Numbered from the stretch's first letter, positions 9,293-17,924 are shown. The stretch is 64,000 bases of DNA from Heterotrichella gracilis (GCA_032358255.1 JAULBX010000002.1:558001-622000); one strand, 5' to 3'. Program-made: numbers and translations. Notes: a model not told the origin generated them from the letters alone.

Positions 9293-10081
9293 TTATTCGC
9301 CTTTAAAGTTGGCTTTTCTTTTTTCTAAAAAAGCGCTTACACCTTCTTTAAAATCTTTTGTTCCAAAAGATTTACCAAACTCTTCAATTTCAACCTCAAA
9401 ACCATTCAGTTTAGTGTTGTAACCTGCATTAATAACCTTAATAGCAGTTCTAATTGCCGTTGGACTTTTCGTAGAAAGTTTAGCTGTAATTTCGAAACAC
9501 TTATTTAATAATTCCTCTTGTGTAGTTACATAATTTGCAAGTCCCCATTTATAAGCGTCTTGTGCATTGATCATATCGGCCGTAACGATCATCTCAAATG
9601 CTTTTCCTTTACCTACTAGTTGTGCTAAACGTTGTGTTCCACCGTAACCGGGAATTACCCCTAAACTTACTTCAGGCAAACCCATTTTTGCGTTGTCACT
9701 AACAACACGAATGTGGCAACACATTGCCAATTCCAATCCGCCACCTAAAGCAAATCCATTAACAGCAGCAATAATTGGCTTACTGTAATTCTCAATAAAA
9801 TTAAATATTTTAAAATGCCCTATTGAGCTAAGTTGTTTTCCTTGCTCAATAGAAAAATTTGCGAACTCTGCAATATCTGCTCCTGCAACAAAAGCTTTTT
9901 GACCCGAACCGGTTAAGATGATCGCACGGATCTCCGGTTGATTTTCTGCTTCAACCAAAGTTTCGTGCAGTTCTTCAATCGTTTGCTTGTTTAAAGCATT
10001 TAATTTATCCGGACGATTAATTGTAACAACTAAAACGCCGTTTTGTATTTCGCATAAAATATATTCACTTGTAGCCACCAT
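9293..10081 (-). CDS. Enoyl-CoA hydratase / crotonase-family protein
   Basis: This 262-aa protein is of normal crotonase length. It shows NRPDKLNALN near the N terminus, the oxyanion-hole segments AFVAGADIAEF and NGFALGGGLELA, and PEVSLGVIPGYGGTQRL. Both acidic residues used by true hydratases are present (Glu in GGGLELA and Glu in LPEVSLG), so hydration of 2-enoyl-CoA, for example crotonyl-CoA, is likely. The acyl-CoA ligase at 36.2 kb and the epimerase at 16.0 kb are other acyl-CoA genes in the window but are not linked to it. It has its own promoter and terminator, so it appears monocistronic. Confidence 0.88.
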   Translation of the reverse strand: MVATSEYILCEIQNGVLVVTINRPDKLNALNKQTIEELHETLVEAENQPEIRAIILTGSGQKAFVAGADIAEFANFSIEQGKQLSSIGHFKIFNFIENYSKPIIAAVNGFALGGGLELAMCCHIRVVSDNAKMGLPEVSLGVIPGYGGTQRLAQLVGKGKAFEMIVTADMINAQDAYKWGLANYVTTQEELLNKCFEITAKLSTKSPTAIRTAIKVINAGYNTKLNGFEVEIEEFGKSFGTKDFKEGVSAFLEKRKANFKGE

Positions 10082-10104
10082 GTTATTTTTAATTATAAAC
10101 TGAG

Positions 10105-10137
10105 CAAATATAGAATATTAGACTCTAAGTAATACAA
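10105..10137 (-). promoter_or_regulatory. Promoter of the crotonase gene
   Basis: On the minus strand TTG (10137-10135), a 22-nt spacer and TATATTTG (10112-10105) match TTG / TAnnTTTG exactly. The predicted start of transcription lies about 15 nt before the ATG at 10081. Confidence 0.55.
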
Positions 10138-10220
10138 AAGTTTTAAACCGTTAAAAAGTTAAAAAAAAGCTTCTTTTGGCGGCAAAACATAAATTTAAAA
10201 TTCAGAAATTTAACATCTCT

Positions 10221-11423
10221 TCAAATGGCATTATTTAAATTATCTGCCAAAAATTTACCCATACTAAAACACGATTGAAGTAAGTAACCCCCTGTAGGCG
10301 CGTCGTAGTCCAGCATCTCACCTATTACAAAATTATTTGGTAATTTTTTTAATTCAAATTTCTCCGATATTTCTTTCAAAGAAATTCCACCAACGGTAGA
10401 AATTGCATCTTCAATTGGTCCGAGTGAAAAAATGGTCAATTCAAAATTCTTTAACTTGTTAACAAGTGTTATTGGGTCTAAGAATTCGTTTTTACTGAGT
10501 TTAGATTTTAGTAAAGCTATTTGCGTTTTATTTAAATGAAGTTGTTTTACTACATTTTCGGTATAAGACAATTTTGATAAAGGCTTAGAAAGTCGTTTTA
10601 TTATTTCCTCAAAAGAGAGATCAGGTTTGAGGTCGATAAAAATTTTTGCTTCATTATTTTTTTCCAGCTCTTTTCTTACTTGCGGACTTAGCGGATAGAC
10701 CCCACTTCCTTCAATACCTGTAGCGGTAATTACTATTTCACCAAAATGAATGGTGTTATCACATTTTAATGAAATATTCTTCAATGGTTTTCCCTCAATA
10801 ACTTTAAGAATATCTTTTGGCCATTCAATTTTAAAACTACAATTGCTAGCACTAAAAGGAATCACATCAATATTTTTTTCTCTAAAAATATCTAACCAGT
10901 CGCCTTTACTGCCTGTTACCGGCCAACTGGCGCCACCCAAACAAAAAACGGCGAGATCGCTTTTTATTTTTTTATTGCCCGTGGCTGTTTTAAATAGCAA
11001 TTCATTTGTTTCAGAAAAACCCTGCCAGTCGTGTTTAAAATTTATTTTTACAGATCGATGTTTCAATTTTTCTTCCATTGCTTTTAAAACATCAATGGGT
11101 TTTATTCCTTTTTTTGGAAACACGCGTCCGCTTGTTCCCACAAAGGTTTCAATACCAAGATCATTCATCCAGGCAATAAGATCTTTATTAGAAAAATGTG
11201 AAAATGCTTTAGTCAAAAAGTCTTTTGGTGTATATCTGGAAATAAATTCTTTTTCATTTTCAGAATGCGTTAAGTTTAAACCACCATCTCCGGCCACTAA
11301 AAACTTACGACCTAATGCCGTGTTTTTTTCAAAAATTGAAACAGAATATTTTTTGGGATCTAACTCCGAAGCTAAAATAATAGCGCTGGCGCCGCCACCA
11401 ATTATAGAGATCGTTTTTTTCAA
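10221..11423 (-). CDS. NAD(P)/FAD-dependent flavoprotein, HI0933/BaiN family (PP_4765-like subgroup)
   Basis: A TTG start immediately after the TAA of the upstream gene gives a 400-aa protein. The N terminus holds a Rossmann FAD-binding loop (IIGGGASAIILASEL), then the family block GRKFLVAGDGGLNLTHSE, and FVGTSGRVFPKKGIKP near residue 100. The C terminus shows TVGGISLKEI and EMLDYDAPTGGYLLQSCFSMG, as in the HI0933/YhiN group. Family members are flavoproteins of mostly unknown substrate; some reduce steroid-like enones. The stop of the HTH gene and this start abut, so the pair forms one operon. Confidence 0.85.
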   Translation of the reverse strand: MKKTISIIGGGASAIILASELDPKKYSVSIFEKNTALGRKFLVAGDGGLNLTHSENEKEFISRYTPKDFLTKAFSHFSNKDLIAWMNDLGIETFVGTSGRVFPKKGIKPIDVLKAMEEKLKHRSVKINFKHDWQGFSETNELLFKTATGNKKIKSDLAVFCLGGASWPVTGSKGDWLDIFREKNIDVIPFSASNCSFKIEWPKDILKVIEGKPLKNISLKCDNTIHFGEIVITATGIEGSGVYPLSPQVRKELEKNNEAKIFIDLKPDLSFEEIIKRLSKPLSKLSYTENVVKQLHLNKTQIALLKSKLSKNEFLDPITLVNKLKNFELTIFSLGPIEDAISTVGGISLKEISEKFELKKLPNNFVIGEMLDYDAPTGGYLLQSCFSMGKFLADNLNNAI

Positions 11424-12437
11424 TTATGCTTTTACTCTCGCCAAACAATCTTCTATGTTTTTGTACATACCGCTAAAGAACTGGTAACGTTGTTTCTCCG
11501 ACACACCACTTATCAAGGTACTTTTTTTCTCTAAATTTCTCACCCAATGCTCTGTCTCTTCACAAAATTGAGGATTGTTGGTGGTAAGTGAATTCATGGT
11601 ATTAAAAGAAATATACGAATAGGTTGTGTCGCCCATTACTACATAAATACAATTGGTACCTAATACCACTTCGCTATTATACAACGAGAAAGTATCTGTT
11701 TTATCGCTGATGTTCTTTCTGCTAGTTTCTGCATTCTTCAATATCATATCTATCATTACCTTGTATTCGCCAAGTAGTTCGGTTGCATGTGCAGCAGAAA
11801 TTATGCCGCTGTCAAAATAAAATTGAATTTGTTTTAAGCCGGTTAAAACTGTCTCAGAGGTCCAGATCTCCGAGCTTGGAACCGTTAGGTATTCTTTATA
11901 AACATTGTGCGCAATATCTATGAGATTTTGCGGTACAATTCCCCATTCAAATTTTTGTTGCTGGTATGCCGGAATATTTAAAACGCTGCGTTGCCAATAA
12001 AATAATTTAAAGTCAGTTAATTTTTTTGAGAAAAAAGAATAAAAAATAGGGATCTCTTCGGCAACATAATAAACTTTTCGGTTCTCAAATTTATTCATTG
12101 TTTTAAGGTGCGATAAGATCCTGTTCAAATACGTTTCAAAGTTCTTTTCGCTATCCGTTAATTTGGTGTACGAAAAAGTAACCGTATCATTTTGATTACT
12201 AAAAACTTCATCCAGACTAATTGCATATTTTTTTGAGATCTTGTAAACCTCTTCAATAGTTAATTCCGTTTCGCCTCTTATTCTGCGGTAAGCACTATCA
12301 ATGCTCACATCTAAAACATCTGCAATTTCTTCTGCCAAACCAACACTAGGTGGAATTATGGCTTTGAACTTGGTTATAAAATGATTCTGTATAAGAAGGT
12401 CAACTTTGCCTCCTTTTTTTTCTTTTTTAACAGGCAT
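11424..12437 (-). CDS. Helix-turn-helix regulatory protein with large C-terminal domain
   Basis: The start at the ATG at 12437 (MPVKKEKKGG...) gives 337 aa. The upstream ATG at 12509 is rejected because a good promoter lies between the two. Residues of about 25-75 form a lambda/Xre-like HTH (LAEEIADVLDVSIDSAYRRIRGE, with an ELTIEEVYKISKKY helix after it). The remaining 250 residues are helical, with no recognised ligand or enzyme motif. It is probably a DNA-binding regulator, possibly of the flavoprotein gene directly downstream. Its target is not visible. Confidence 0.75.
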   Translation of the reverse strand: MPVKKEKKGGKVDLLIQNHFITKFKAIIPPSVGLAEEIADVLDVSIDSAYRRIRGETELTIEEVYKISKKYAISLDEVFSNQNDTVTFSYTKLTDSEKNFETYLNRILSHLKTMNKFENRKVYYVAEEIPIFYSFFSKKLTDFKLFYWQRSVLNIPAYQQQKFEWGIVPQNLIDIAHNVYKEYLTVPSSEIWTSETVLTGLKQIQFYFDSGIISAAHATELLGEYKVMIDMILKNAETSRKNISDKTDTFSLYNSEVVLGTNCIYVVMGDTTYSYISFNTMNSLTTNNPQFCEETEHWVRNLEKKSTLISGVSEKQRYQFFSGMYKNIEDCLARVKA

Positions 12438-12457
12438 ATTTCGATGATTTATAGAGA

Positions 12458-12487
12458 TAAAGATAGCGTTTTTAGTAAAAAAAGCAA
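12458..12487 (-). promoter_or_regulatory. Promoter of the HTH-flavoprotein operon
   Basis: On the minus strand TTG (12487-12485), a 19-nt spacer and TATCTTTA (12465-12458) match TTG / TAnnTTTG with one mismatch (final A). It places the transcript start just upstream of the ATG at 12437 and argues against the longer reading. Confidence 0.5.
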
Positions 12488-12620
12488 ATTGCAAACTAAA
12501 CATTTGCATTTATTGCAATTATTTCACTGTTTTTAAGTTATACAGCATTTTAAACGCGGTTTATAGTGCTTTTGGAAACCTGTCCGCAAAAGGTCGTAAG
12601 GCGCTGCTGTTTTAATGCGA

Positions 12621-12628
12621 TAATTTTG
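12621..12628 (+). promoter_or_regulatory. Candidate -7 box upstream of the CDP-alcohol transferase run
   Basis: TAATTTTG matches TAnnTTTG exactly and lies 20 nt before the ATG at 12649. No TTG occurs at the usual -33 distance, so only half of the promoter pattern is present. Confidence 0.35.
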
Positions 12629-12648
12629 ACTAAGAAAAAAACCTAACT

Positions 12649-13221
12649 ATGAAAACAAAAATTTTAAATCAAACGCCTTACCTGTTAGTTTATAGCAGGC
12701 TGTTAATTGCTCTGTATTTTATTTTCGTTGCTGTTTTTAAACAACTACAAGATCCTATCACCGTAAGTTTACTTTTAATTTTTGCAGTTTTAAGCGATGT
12801 GTTTGATGGTATCATTGCCAGAAAATTAAAGATAGATTCAGTTCGTTTACGCCAATTAGATAGTAGAGTGGATATAATTTTTTGGGTGACACTTTTATAC
12901 GTTTTGTTGGTGATGGAAAATTCGTTTGTAAGATCGCACGCAACTGCGCTTTTTATTTTATTAATGTCCGAGGTTTTTATACAGCTATTTGGCTATTTAA
13001 AATTTAATACCGCATTGGCATTACACACCTATGCTGCAAAAGCCTGGGCGGTACTTTTAACGTTATCGGTATTACAAATATTATTGGGTACAAATGCAGA
13101 GGTCATTTTTTACATCATGTTTGTTTGGGGACTGATAGCGCAATTAGAAGTTGCATTGATCATTTTTAAAATGAAAACGTCTAAAGTAGATGTAAGTTCA
13201 ATTTTTAACCTAAAAAAATAA
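12649..13221 (+). CDS. CDP-alcohol phosphatidyltransferase family membrane protein
   Basis: This 190-aa protein has about five to six membrane segments. The signature begins normally as DVFDGIIARK and ends in LDSRVD, so the metal-binding Asp residues and the last, catalytic Asp are present. The Gly normally eight residues after AR is replaced by Leu (DSVRLRQLD). The family transfers a phosphoalcohol from a CDP-activated donor to an alcohol in membranes. The substrate cannot be told, and the altered Gly leaves activity open. It is followed 2 nt later by a hypothetical gene and begins a plus-strand run of six genes. Confidence 0.78.
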   Translation: MKTKILNQTPYLLVYSRLLIALYFIFVAVFKQLQDPITVSLLLIFAVLSDVFDGIIARKLKIDSVRLRQLDSRVDIIFWVTLLYVLLVMENSFVRSHATALFILLMSEVFIQLFGYLKFNTALALHTYAAKAWAVLLTLSVLQILLGTNAEVIFYIMFVWGLIAQLEVALIIFKMKTSKVDVSSIFNLKK

Positions 13222-13223
13222 TT

Positions 13224-13598
13224 ATGGAACAGGAAGATAATTTAAAACGATTTGATCTATTGGCAGACATCCAGAAAACCATTTTCAGGATCCCTTTTTT
13301 AAAGGAAGCCGTAAATTCATTTTTATTACAACCTTATGAAGACTATATCATCAGCAAAAAATTAAAAATCTGTTTTGAGTTAAAAGAAAGATGGTCGTTC
13401 ATTGAGTTGGGCCTTATCCATTCTGAATTAGCAAAACAAATTTTAAATGAGTTGGAATTTATAAATAACGGCATCAAAGAAAGCATTAAAATGGTGTCTT
13501 TTGGAAGCGAGCCGGCAATCGAGTTCTTTTCGAGGAACGACGGGCCTTTCAAGGACTCTGACAACAGCATTTGGAACCGTTTTATCTCTAAAATTTAA
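13224..13598 (+). CDS. Hypothetical 124-aa protein
   Basis: The start ATG is 2 nt after the stop of the CDP-alcohol transferase gene, implying translational coupling. The protein is soluble and acidic-mixed, with predicted helices (DLLADIQKTIF; YEDYIISKKLKICFELKERWSF) and no signal peptide, membrane segment or recognised motif. The tight spacing suggests it acts with the upstream membrane enzyme, but no function can be named. Confidence 0.65.
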   Translation: MEQEDNLKRFDLLADIQKTIFRIPFLKEAVNSFLLQPYEDYIISKKLKICFELKERWSFIELGLIHSELAKQILNELEFINNGIKESIKMVSFGSEPAIEFFSRNDGPFKDSDNSIWNRFISKI

Positions 13599-13647
13599 TT
13601 GCTACAGTTTTTTTTGTTTCGTATCTTTAGTGTCATTTTCAGAAGAT

Positions 13648-15090
13648 ATGCAACAGATCAAAAACTATATAAACGGCGCCTTAACCGAACCTGTTTCAAA
13701 AAAATATTTAGATAATTTTAATCCTTCAACGGGTAAAGTTTATTCGCACATACCGGATAGTGATGAAAAAGATGTGGAGTTGGCATACGCCGCTGCTAAA
13801 AATGCGTTTAAAGAATGGAGCATTACTTCAAAAGAAAAACGTTCGGCTTATCTTTTAAAGATCGCCGCATTAATAGAAAAGAATTTAGATAAGTTAGCGC
13901 TTGCAGAAAGTATTGATAACGGTAAGCCATTAAAACTGGCTAAAACGGTTGATATTCCGCGCGCGGCGGCTAACTTTCATTTTTACGGCACCGGAATTTT
14001 ACATTATGCCTCGCATGCGCACAGCATGGAAGAAACTGCAATTAATTACACACTGCGTCAACCGGTGGGTGTAGCAGGCTGTATCTCTCCGTGGAATTTG
14101 CCGTTATATTTATTTAGTTGGAAAATTGCACCGGCTTTAGCTGCCGGTTGCACCGTAGTTGCAAAGCCATCTGAAATAACACCTATGACCGCATTTTTAT
14201 TATCTGAAATATGTATTGAAGCAGGTTTGCCTGCCGGTGTTTTAAACATTGTGCATGGCCTGGGTGCTAAAGTAGGTAATGCCATTGTTAGTCATAAAGA
14301 TATTCCGTTGATCTCGTTCACAGGCGGAACAGCAACCGGCAAAAGCATTGCCAGCATCGCAGCGCCTATGTTTAAAAAATTGTCTTTAGAACTTGGTGGT
14401 AAAAATCCAAATATCATTTTTGCCGATTGCGATTACGATAAAATGCTGGCTACTACCTTAAATTCTTCTTTCGCTAACCAGGGACAAATTTGTTTATGCG
14501 GTTCGCGTATTTTTGTGGAGCGTAAAATTTACGATAAATTTAAAACTGATTTTGTTGCAAAAACAAAAGAGCTAAGTGTTGGCGATCCTTTAGATGACAA
14601 AACAAAAGTAGGCGCCATTGTTTCTAAACCGCACCAGGAAAAAATATTAAGTTACATAGAACTCGCAAAACAAGAAGGTGGAAAAATACTTTGCGGTGGA
14701 AACAAACTCACGTTAAAAGGCGAATTAACAGAGGGATATTATATTGAGCCAACCATTATTGAAGGTCTTGCATATGATTGCAGGACCAATCAGGAAGAAA
14801 TTTTTGGTCCCGTTGTTACCATCACCCCTTTTGATACTGAAGAAGAAGCGTTGATGATGGCTAACTCAACGGTGTACGGATTAGCAAGTATTGTGTGGAC
14901 ACAAAATTTAACCCGTGCGCACAAAATTGCAAATAATTTACACGCGGGTATTGTTTGGATAAACTGCTGGTTGTTGCGCGATCTGCGGACTCCTTTTGGA
15001 GGTGTTAAAGCCAGCGGTGTTGGTAGAGAAGGCGGCTTTGAAGCTTTAGACTTTTTTACCGAACCAAAAAATGTTTGCGTAAAACTTTAA
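13648..15090 (+). CDS. Aldehyde dehydrogenase, 2-aminomuconate/2-hydroxymuconate semialdehyde type
   Basis: The start is the ATG at 13648 (MQQIKNYINGALTEP); the open frame upstream overlaps the previous gene and is not coding. The 480-aa protein has the general-base Glu in LELGGKNP (residue 248) and the nucleophile Cys in NQGQICLCGSR (residue 282). The C terminus (LRDLRTPFGGVKASG, then FFTEPKNVCVKL) is close to the ALDH8A1 / aminomuconate-semialdehyde dehydrogenase group used in kynurenine or catechol breakdown. No other kynurenine-pathway gene is in view, so the true aldehyde is uncertain. It lies 49 nt after the previous gene and 27 nt before the next. Confidence 0.9.
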   Translation: MQQIKNYINGALTEPVSKKYLDNFNPSTGKVYSHIPDSDEKDVELAYAAAKNAFKEWSITSKEKRSAYLLKIAALIEKNLDKLALAESIDNGKPLKLAKTVDIPRAAANFHFYGTGILHYASHAHSMEETAINYTLRQPVGVAGCISPWNLPLYLFSWKIAPALAAGCTVVAKPSEITPMTAFLLSEICIEAGLPAGVLNIVHGLGAKVGNAIVSHKDIPLISFTGGTATGKSIASIAAPMFKKLSLELGGKNPNIIFADCDYDKMLATTLNSSFANQGQICLCGSRIFVERKIYDKFKTDFVAKTKELSVGDPLDDKTKVGAIVSKPHQEKILSYIELAKQEGGKILCGGNKLTLKGELTEGYYIEPTIIEGLAYDCRTNQEEIFGPVVTITPFDTEEEALMMANSTVYGLASIVWTQNLTRAHKIANNLHAGIVWINCWLLRDLRTPFGGVKASGVGREGGFEALDFFTEPKNVCVKL

Positions 15091-15117
15091 ACGATTCTAT
15101 TTTTAAATTTTTAGGTT

Positions 15118-16032
15118 TTGGCTAATTACTACGAAATTTTAGGTGTACATTCAGGAGCCGGTTCCGCTGAAATAAAATCTGCTTTCAGGCGTTTGGCCAA
15201 GATCTATCATCCTGATAAAAATCCCGCAGGTAAAGAGCATTTTGCTAAAATTTTAAAAGCCTACGAAACTTTATCTGATCCCAAACTTAAATCGATGTAT
15301 GATTACCGTTTGGATTATAATCTTGCGATCAACGAAAATTATGCTTCTAAAAGTAACAAGACAAAAAACTGGAGCTTTGATGAAAAGGAATTAAAGCGCA
15401 GAAAATACTACGACGAACACATAAAAAAATACGCAAAAACAAAAGAAACCTATAAACAAGCCACCGAAGGAAAAACACATTATAACGAATTTAAATACAT
15501 ACTTTTTGCAACACCCATTGCGGTTGGCCTTTTTTTATTGATCCTTAACTTAGCCTCGCCTGCAAATACAGCGCTAAAAAAATATGTTCCACAAAAGGAA
15601 ATTGAAGGCCCAAGAGTTACTTCGCTAAAAATGGGCGATGCCCCTTACAGTAATTATTTTGGAAGAAATAAATATGACACCACCGCAAACTTTGATCTTA
15701 CCGTTAAAAATAATACCGGCAAGGAGTTGATCGTTTGCCTTTTTACAAAAAAGCGATTTATTAGAAGCTGCTACATTCAAAAAGGTTTTTATGCCCAGAT
15801 AAATGAATTGCCAAAAGACTCATTACTGATCAAATATTGCACAGGTTCAATTTTTAGTTACTCGTTGAAGCCTTTGGCGATTGAAGTATTTGGGGCTTTT
15901 AAAGAAGATCCCGAGTTTTTTGAAAGTAAAGAACCAACTGCTTTAAATTCAATTAATGAATTAACTTTGCAGGGAGGGAAGAACGAAGGGTTTACGAAAA
16001 TTGACGAAACAAAATTTTTTAATAAGGACTAG
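15118..16032 (+). CDS. J-domain (DnaJ-like) membrane protein
   Basis: A TTG start gives 304 aa. Residues 3-65 form a J domain ([20 protein letters not shown]) with the essential HPD in IYHPDKNP, so it should stimulate an Hsp70/DnaK partner. There is no Gly/Phe region, zinc-finger or DnaJ C-terminal domain, so it is not DnaJ itself. A single membrane segment follows near residues 128-150 ([20 protein letters not shown]). The remaining 150 residues are an unassigned domain, probably on the other side of the membrane. It is followed after 3 nt by the epimerase gene. Confidence 0.82.
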   Translation: MANYYEILGVHSGAGSAEIKSAFRRLAKIYHPDKNPAGKEHFAKILKAYETLSDPKLKSMYDYRLDYNLAINENYASKSNKTKNWSFDEKELKRRKYYDEHIKKYAKTKETYKQATEGKTHYNEFKYILFATPIAVGLFLLILNLASPANTALKKYVPQKEIEGPRVTSLKMGDAPYSNYFGRNKYDTTANFDLTVKNNTGKELIVCLFTKKRFIRSCYIQKGFYAQINELPKDSLLIKYCTGSIFSYSLKPLAIEVFGAFKEDPEFFESKEPTALNSINELTLQGGKNEGFTKIDETKFFNKD

Positions 16033-16035
16033 CAC

Positions 16036-16440
16036 ATGATAAAAAAAATTGAACATATTGGCATTGCCGTTAAAAATATAAACCAGAGCAACGAGCTATT
16101 TAAAAAATTATTTGGCAAAGAACATTACAAAGTTGAAGCCGTTGCATCAGAAGGGGTGAGCACTTCTTTTTTTATGTTGGGCGAAACAAAAATTGAATTA
16201 CTGGAAGCAACTTCTGAAAATAGTGCGATTGCAAAATTCATTGAAAAAAAAGGAGAAGGCATTCACCACATTGCTTACGAGGTGGATAATTTAGAAGCAG
16301 AGATGGAACGCTTAAAAAAAGAAGGTTTTGAATTAATAAACCAAACGGCAAAAGATGGTGCGGACAATAAACGCATTTGTTTTTTGCACCCGAAAACTAC
16401 CAATGGTGTTTTAGTTGAACTTTGCGAAGAAAAAAAATAA
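16036..16440 (+). CDS. mce: Methylmalonyl-CoA epimerase
   Basis: This 134-aa VOC (glyoxalase-fold) protein has the metal-ligand positions expected for the family: His in KIEHIGIAV, His in GIHHIAYEV and Glu in VLVELCE. It interconverts the two epimers of methylmalonyl-CoA, linking propionate or odd-chain breakdown to succinyl-CoA. Other VOC lyases share the fold, but the sequence pattern and length fit the epimerase best. It sits 3 nt after the J-domain gene and 6 nt before ferredoxin. Confidence 0.85.
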   Translation: MIKKIEHIGIAVKNINQSNELFKKLFGKEHYKVEAVASEGVSTSFFMLGETKIELLEATSENSAIAKFIEKKGEGIHHIAYEVDNLEAEMERLKKEGFELINQTAKDGADNKRICFLHPKTTNGVLVELCEEKK

Positions 16441-16446
16441 GATCTT

Positions 16447-16776
16447 ATGACAGACATTAAAATAAACATTCAGAATCCGGATAACAGCATAACTACTATT
16501 GAAGCGCCAACAGACATGGGCTTAAGCTTAATGGAAATTTTAAAAGGCAACGATTACGATATTTTAGCAACCTGTGGCGGCATGGCGCTTTGTGCCACCT
16601 GCCACGTTGAAGTATTAAAAGGTTTTGAAAATTTACAGGAGATCTCAGATGATGAATATGCGATGCTGGACACACTTCCAAACATTACCCCTACTTCGCG
16701 TTTATCCTGCCAGTTAAAACTGGTTCCCGAAATGGATAATATTACGGTGAAGATCTGGGGAGACGGGGTGGTTTAG
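16447..16776 (+). CDS. 2Fe-2S ferredoxin (adrenodoxin/ISC type)
   Basis: This 109-aa protein has cluster ligands Cys43, Cys49, Cys52 and Cys88 in the order C-x5-C-x2-C-x35-C (TCGGMALCATCHVEV ... SRLSCQL), typical of ISC-type vertebrate-like ferredoxins. It transfers single electrons. The partner reductase or oxygenase is not in this window. It is the last gene of the plus-strand run that begins at 12649, with a 6-nt gap to the epimerase. Confidence 0.9.
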   Translation: MTDIKINIQNPDNSITTIEAPTDMGLSLMEILKGNDYDILATCGGMALCATCHVEVLKGFENLQEISDDEYAMLDTLPNITPTSRLSCQLKLVPEMDNITVKIWGDGVV

Positions 16777-16847
16777 TAATTCTTCTCATTGATCGTTTAT
16801 AATAAAATGGTTATATTTAATAATCCGAAAAGAGTGAGTTTGTCACC

Positions 16848-16909
16848 CCAATCTTGCAAAATTTACCAGATTGGAGCCATAAAGTCACCCCTATAAGGAA
16901 GTTAGGGGT
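16848..16909. repeat. Two short inverted repeats at the left edge of the cassette-like island
   Basis: The first hairpin is CCAATCT (16848-16854) with AGATTGG (16868-16874). The second is ACCCCTA (16887-16893) with TAGGGGT (16903-16909). Both stems are 7-bp perfect. GTCACCCC also occurs twice as a direct repeat (16842-16849 and 16884-16891). They lie between ferredoxin and the first island ORF. No T tract follows, so they are not simple terminators. Confidence 0.55.
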
Positions 16910-16943
16910 AAGTGGTGGACAAATCCCGTTAGACAAAAAAACA

Positions 16944-17252
16944 GTGAGACATAAAATCATGTTCATATTCGTTGCGACAGTGTTTTTTACAGCATGCGGC
17001 GACAAAATTTGCCCACCTAATGATCTACAAAGCGTCTTCATGAATTCCGTTAATTCTAAAATATCAGACAAATTGGTAATTAAGCATGTTCCCTGCTATT
17101 ACGATTACATGTACGTATATCTAAACGGCGACTACGACAAAAATCTTATTGACAGTCTTGAAAATGAATATAAGCAGACCATTGGTTTTGTGGAATTTTT
17201 GGTTCACGACAAAAAAGGAAAACTTATTCGTGGTAATACAGGCTCAATGTGA
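16944..17252 (+). CDS. Small putative lipoprotein, unrecognised
   Basis: The preferred start is GTG at 16944 (VRHKIMFIF...), which supplies a basic n-region; ATG at 16959 is an alternative. A hydrophobic stretch ends in the lipobox-like FFTAC, giving a lipidated Cys followed by GDK. The mature part of about 85 residues has no recognised domain. The open frame reaches back to an ATG at 16854, but that region carries hairpins and is unlikely to be coding. The next ORF begins 12 nt downstream. Base and codon use (many GAC, AAC, CTG) differ from the neighbours. Confidence 0.55.
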   Translation: MRHKIMFIFVATVFFTACGDKICPPNDLQSVFMNSVNSKISDKLVIKHVPCYYDYMYVYLNGDYDKNLIDSLENEYKQTIGFVEFLVHDKKGKLIRGNTGSM

Positions 17253-17264
17253 CTTAATCAGCGC

Positions 17265-17783
17265 ATGAAAAAGGAAAATATCTATAAAGACCTGACGGAC
17301 GCCACAAAAATTCTGCTCGACCTGGCCAGGGACAGTTCCTTTAATAACATTTCTGACAACTGCCTTTATATAATTTCTGAAATCAAGGACACTCACAAAA
17401 ATTTTCATGAACTCCGTGAAATTCGTATAAAAGAAAATTCACTAAAGACACCAAAACCACTCGCGAACATCTTATCCGACCTCGAAACACTATACCCAAA
17501 CTTTTACGACGTAAATCTATACGTTTATAAAGCTGTCAAAGACCTGACGATAATCGAAATTCAATATTATCCCCGTTCGTCGCTCGAGCTCGACTACAGA
17601 AAAAAGACACAGACGCAGGAGACAATGCTTCACTGCAAAGTGGCCAATCCACAATATTATTCAGAAACTAAAGAAAAATTTGACATTAACTGGGAGTTTC
17701 AGCCTTTTAATCACAGATGGAAAATGTTTTGGTGGAAACGCAAGTTAGAAAAACGCCTTGCAAAACGAGGCATTAGAATATAG
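17265..17783 (+). CDS. Hypothetical 172-aa protein in cassette-like island
   Basis: A soluble protein with no signal peptide, starting MKKENIYKDLTDATKILLDL. The N-terminal half looks helical. The C-terminal half is rich in aromatic and basic residues (WEFQPFNHRWKMFWWKRKLEKRL). I recognise no family. It uses GAC, CTC and CTG codons more than nearby genes do, suggesting recent arrival. It ends just before the first 45-nt boundary repeat and starts 12 nt after the small lipoprotein, so the two probably form one unit. Confidence 0.65.
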   Translation: MKKENIYKDLTDATKILLDLARDSSFNNISDNCLYIISEIKDTHKNFHELREIRIKENSLKTPKPLANILSDLETLYPNFYDVNLYVYKAVKDLTIIEIQYYPRSSLELDYRKKTQTQETMLHCKVANPQYYSETKEKFDINWEFQPFNHRWKMFWWKRKLEKRLAKRGIRI

Positions 17784-17833
17784 GCGGACACTTACCTAGA
17801 CGTGTCCTGTGTGCCACCACCATACCCCCAACA

Positions 17834-17924
17834 GCACCTACTTGCAATTTTTTGCGGGTTAACGCTCAAATGTGTAACTTGACATAGCAAAAAACTACAA
17901 GTAGCTGCAAACCGTTAGCGGTAA
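17834..17924. repeat. Cassette-boundary repeat, copy 1
   Basis: The core at 17851-17895 (from TTTGCGGGTTAACGCTCAAA to GACATAGCAAAAAAC) is 43/45 identical to copy 2. It is flanked by imperfect inverted arms (GCACCTACTTG at 17834-17844 and CAAGTAGCTGC at 17898-17908, 10 of 11 pairing) and ends in CGTTAGCGGTAA (17913-17924). AAC on the left and GTTAG on the right recall integron attC ends, but the full RYYYAAC / GTTRRRY consensus is not met. Confidence 0.7.

Noticed and set aside
13501-13647. N-terminal extension of the aldehyde dehydrogenase, or a frameshifted fusion with the 124-aa gene
   Set aside because: The extension lies in a different frame from the 124-aa gene, is unlike any ALDH, and a normal ALDH start follows at 13648.
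17834-17924. Firm call of an integron attC site
   Set aside because: AAC and GTTAG ends and one arm pair are present, but RYYYAAC and GTTRRRY are not met in full, copy 2 lacks the arms, and no integrase is visible. Kept only as a cassette-like repeat.
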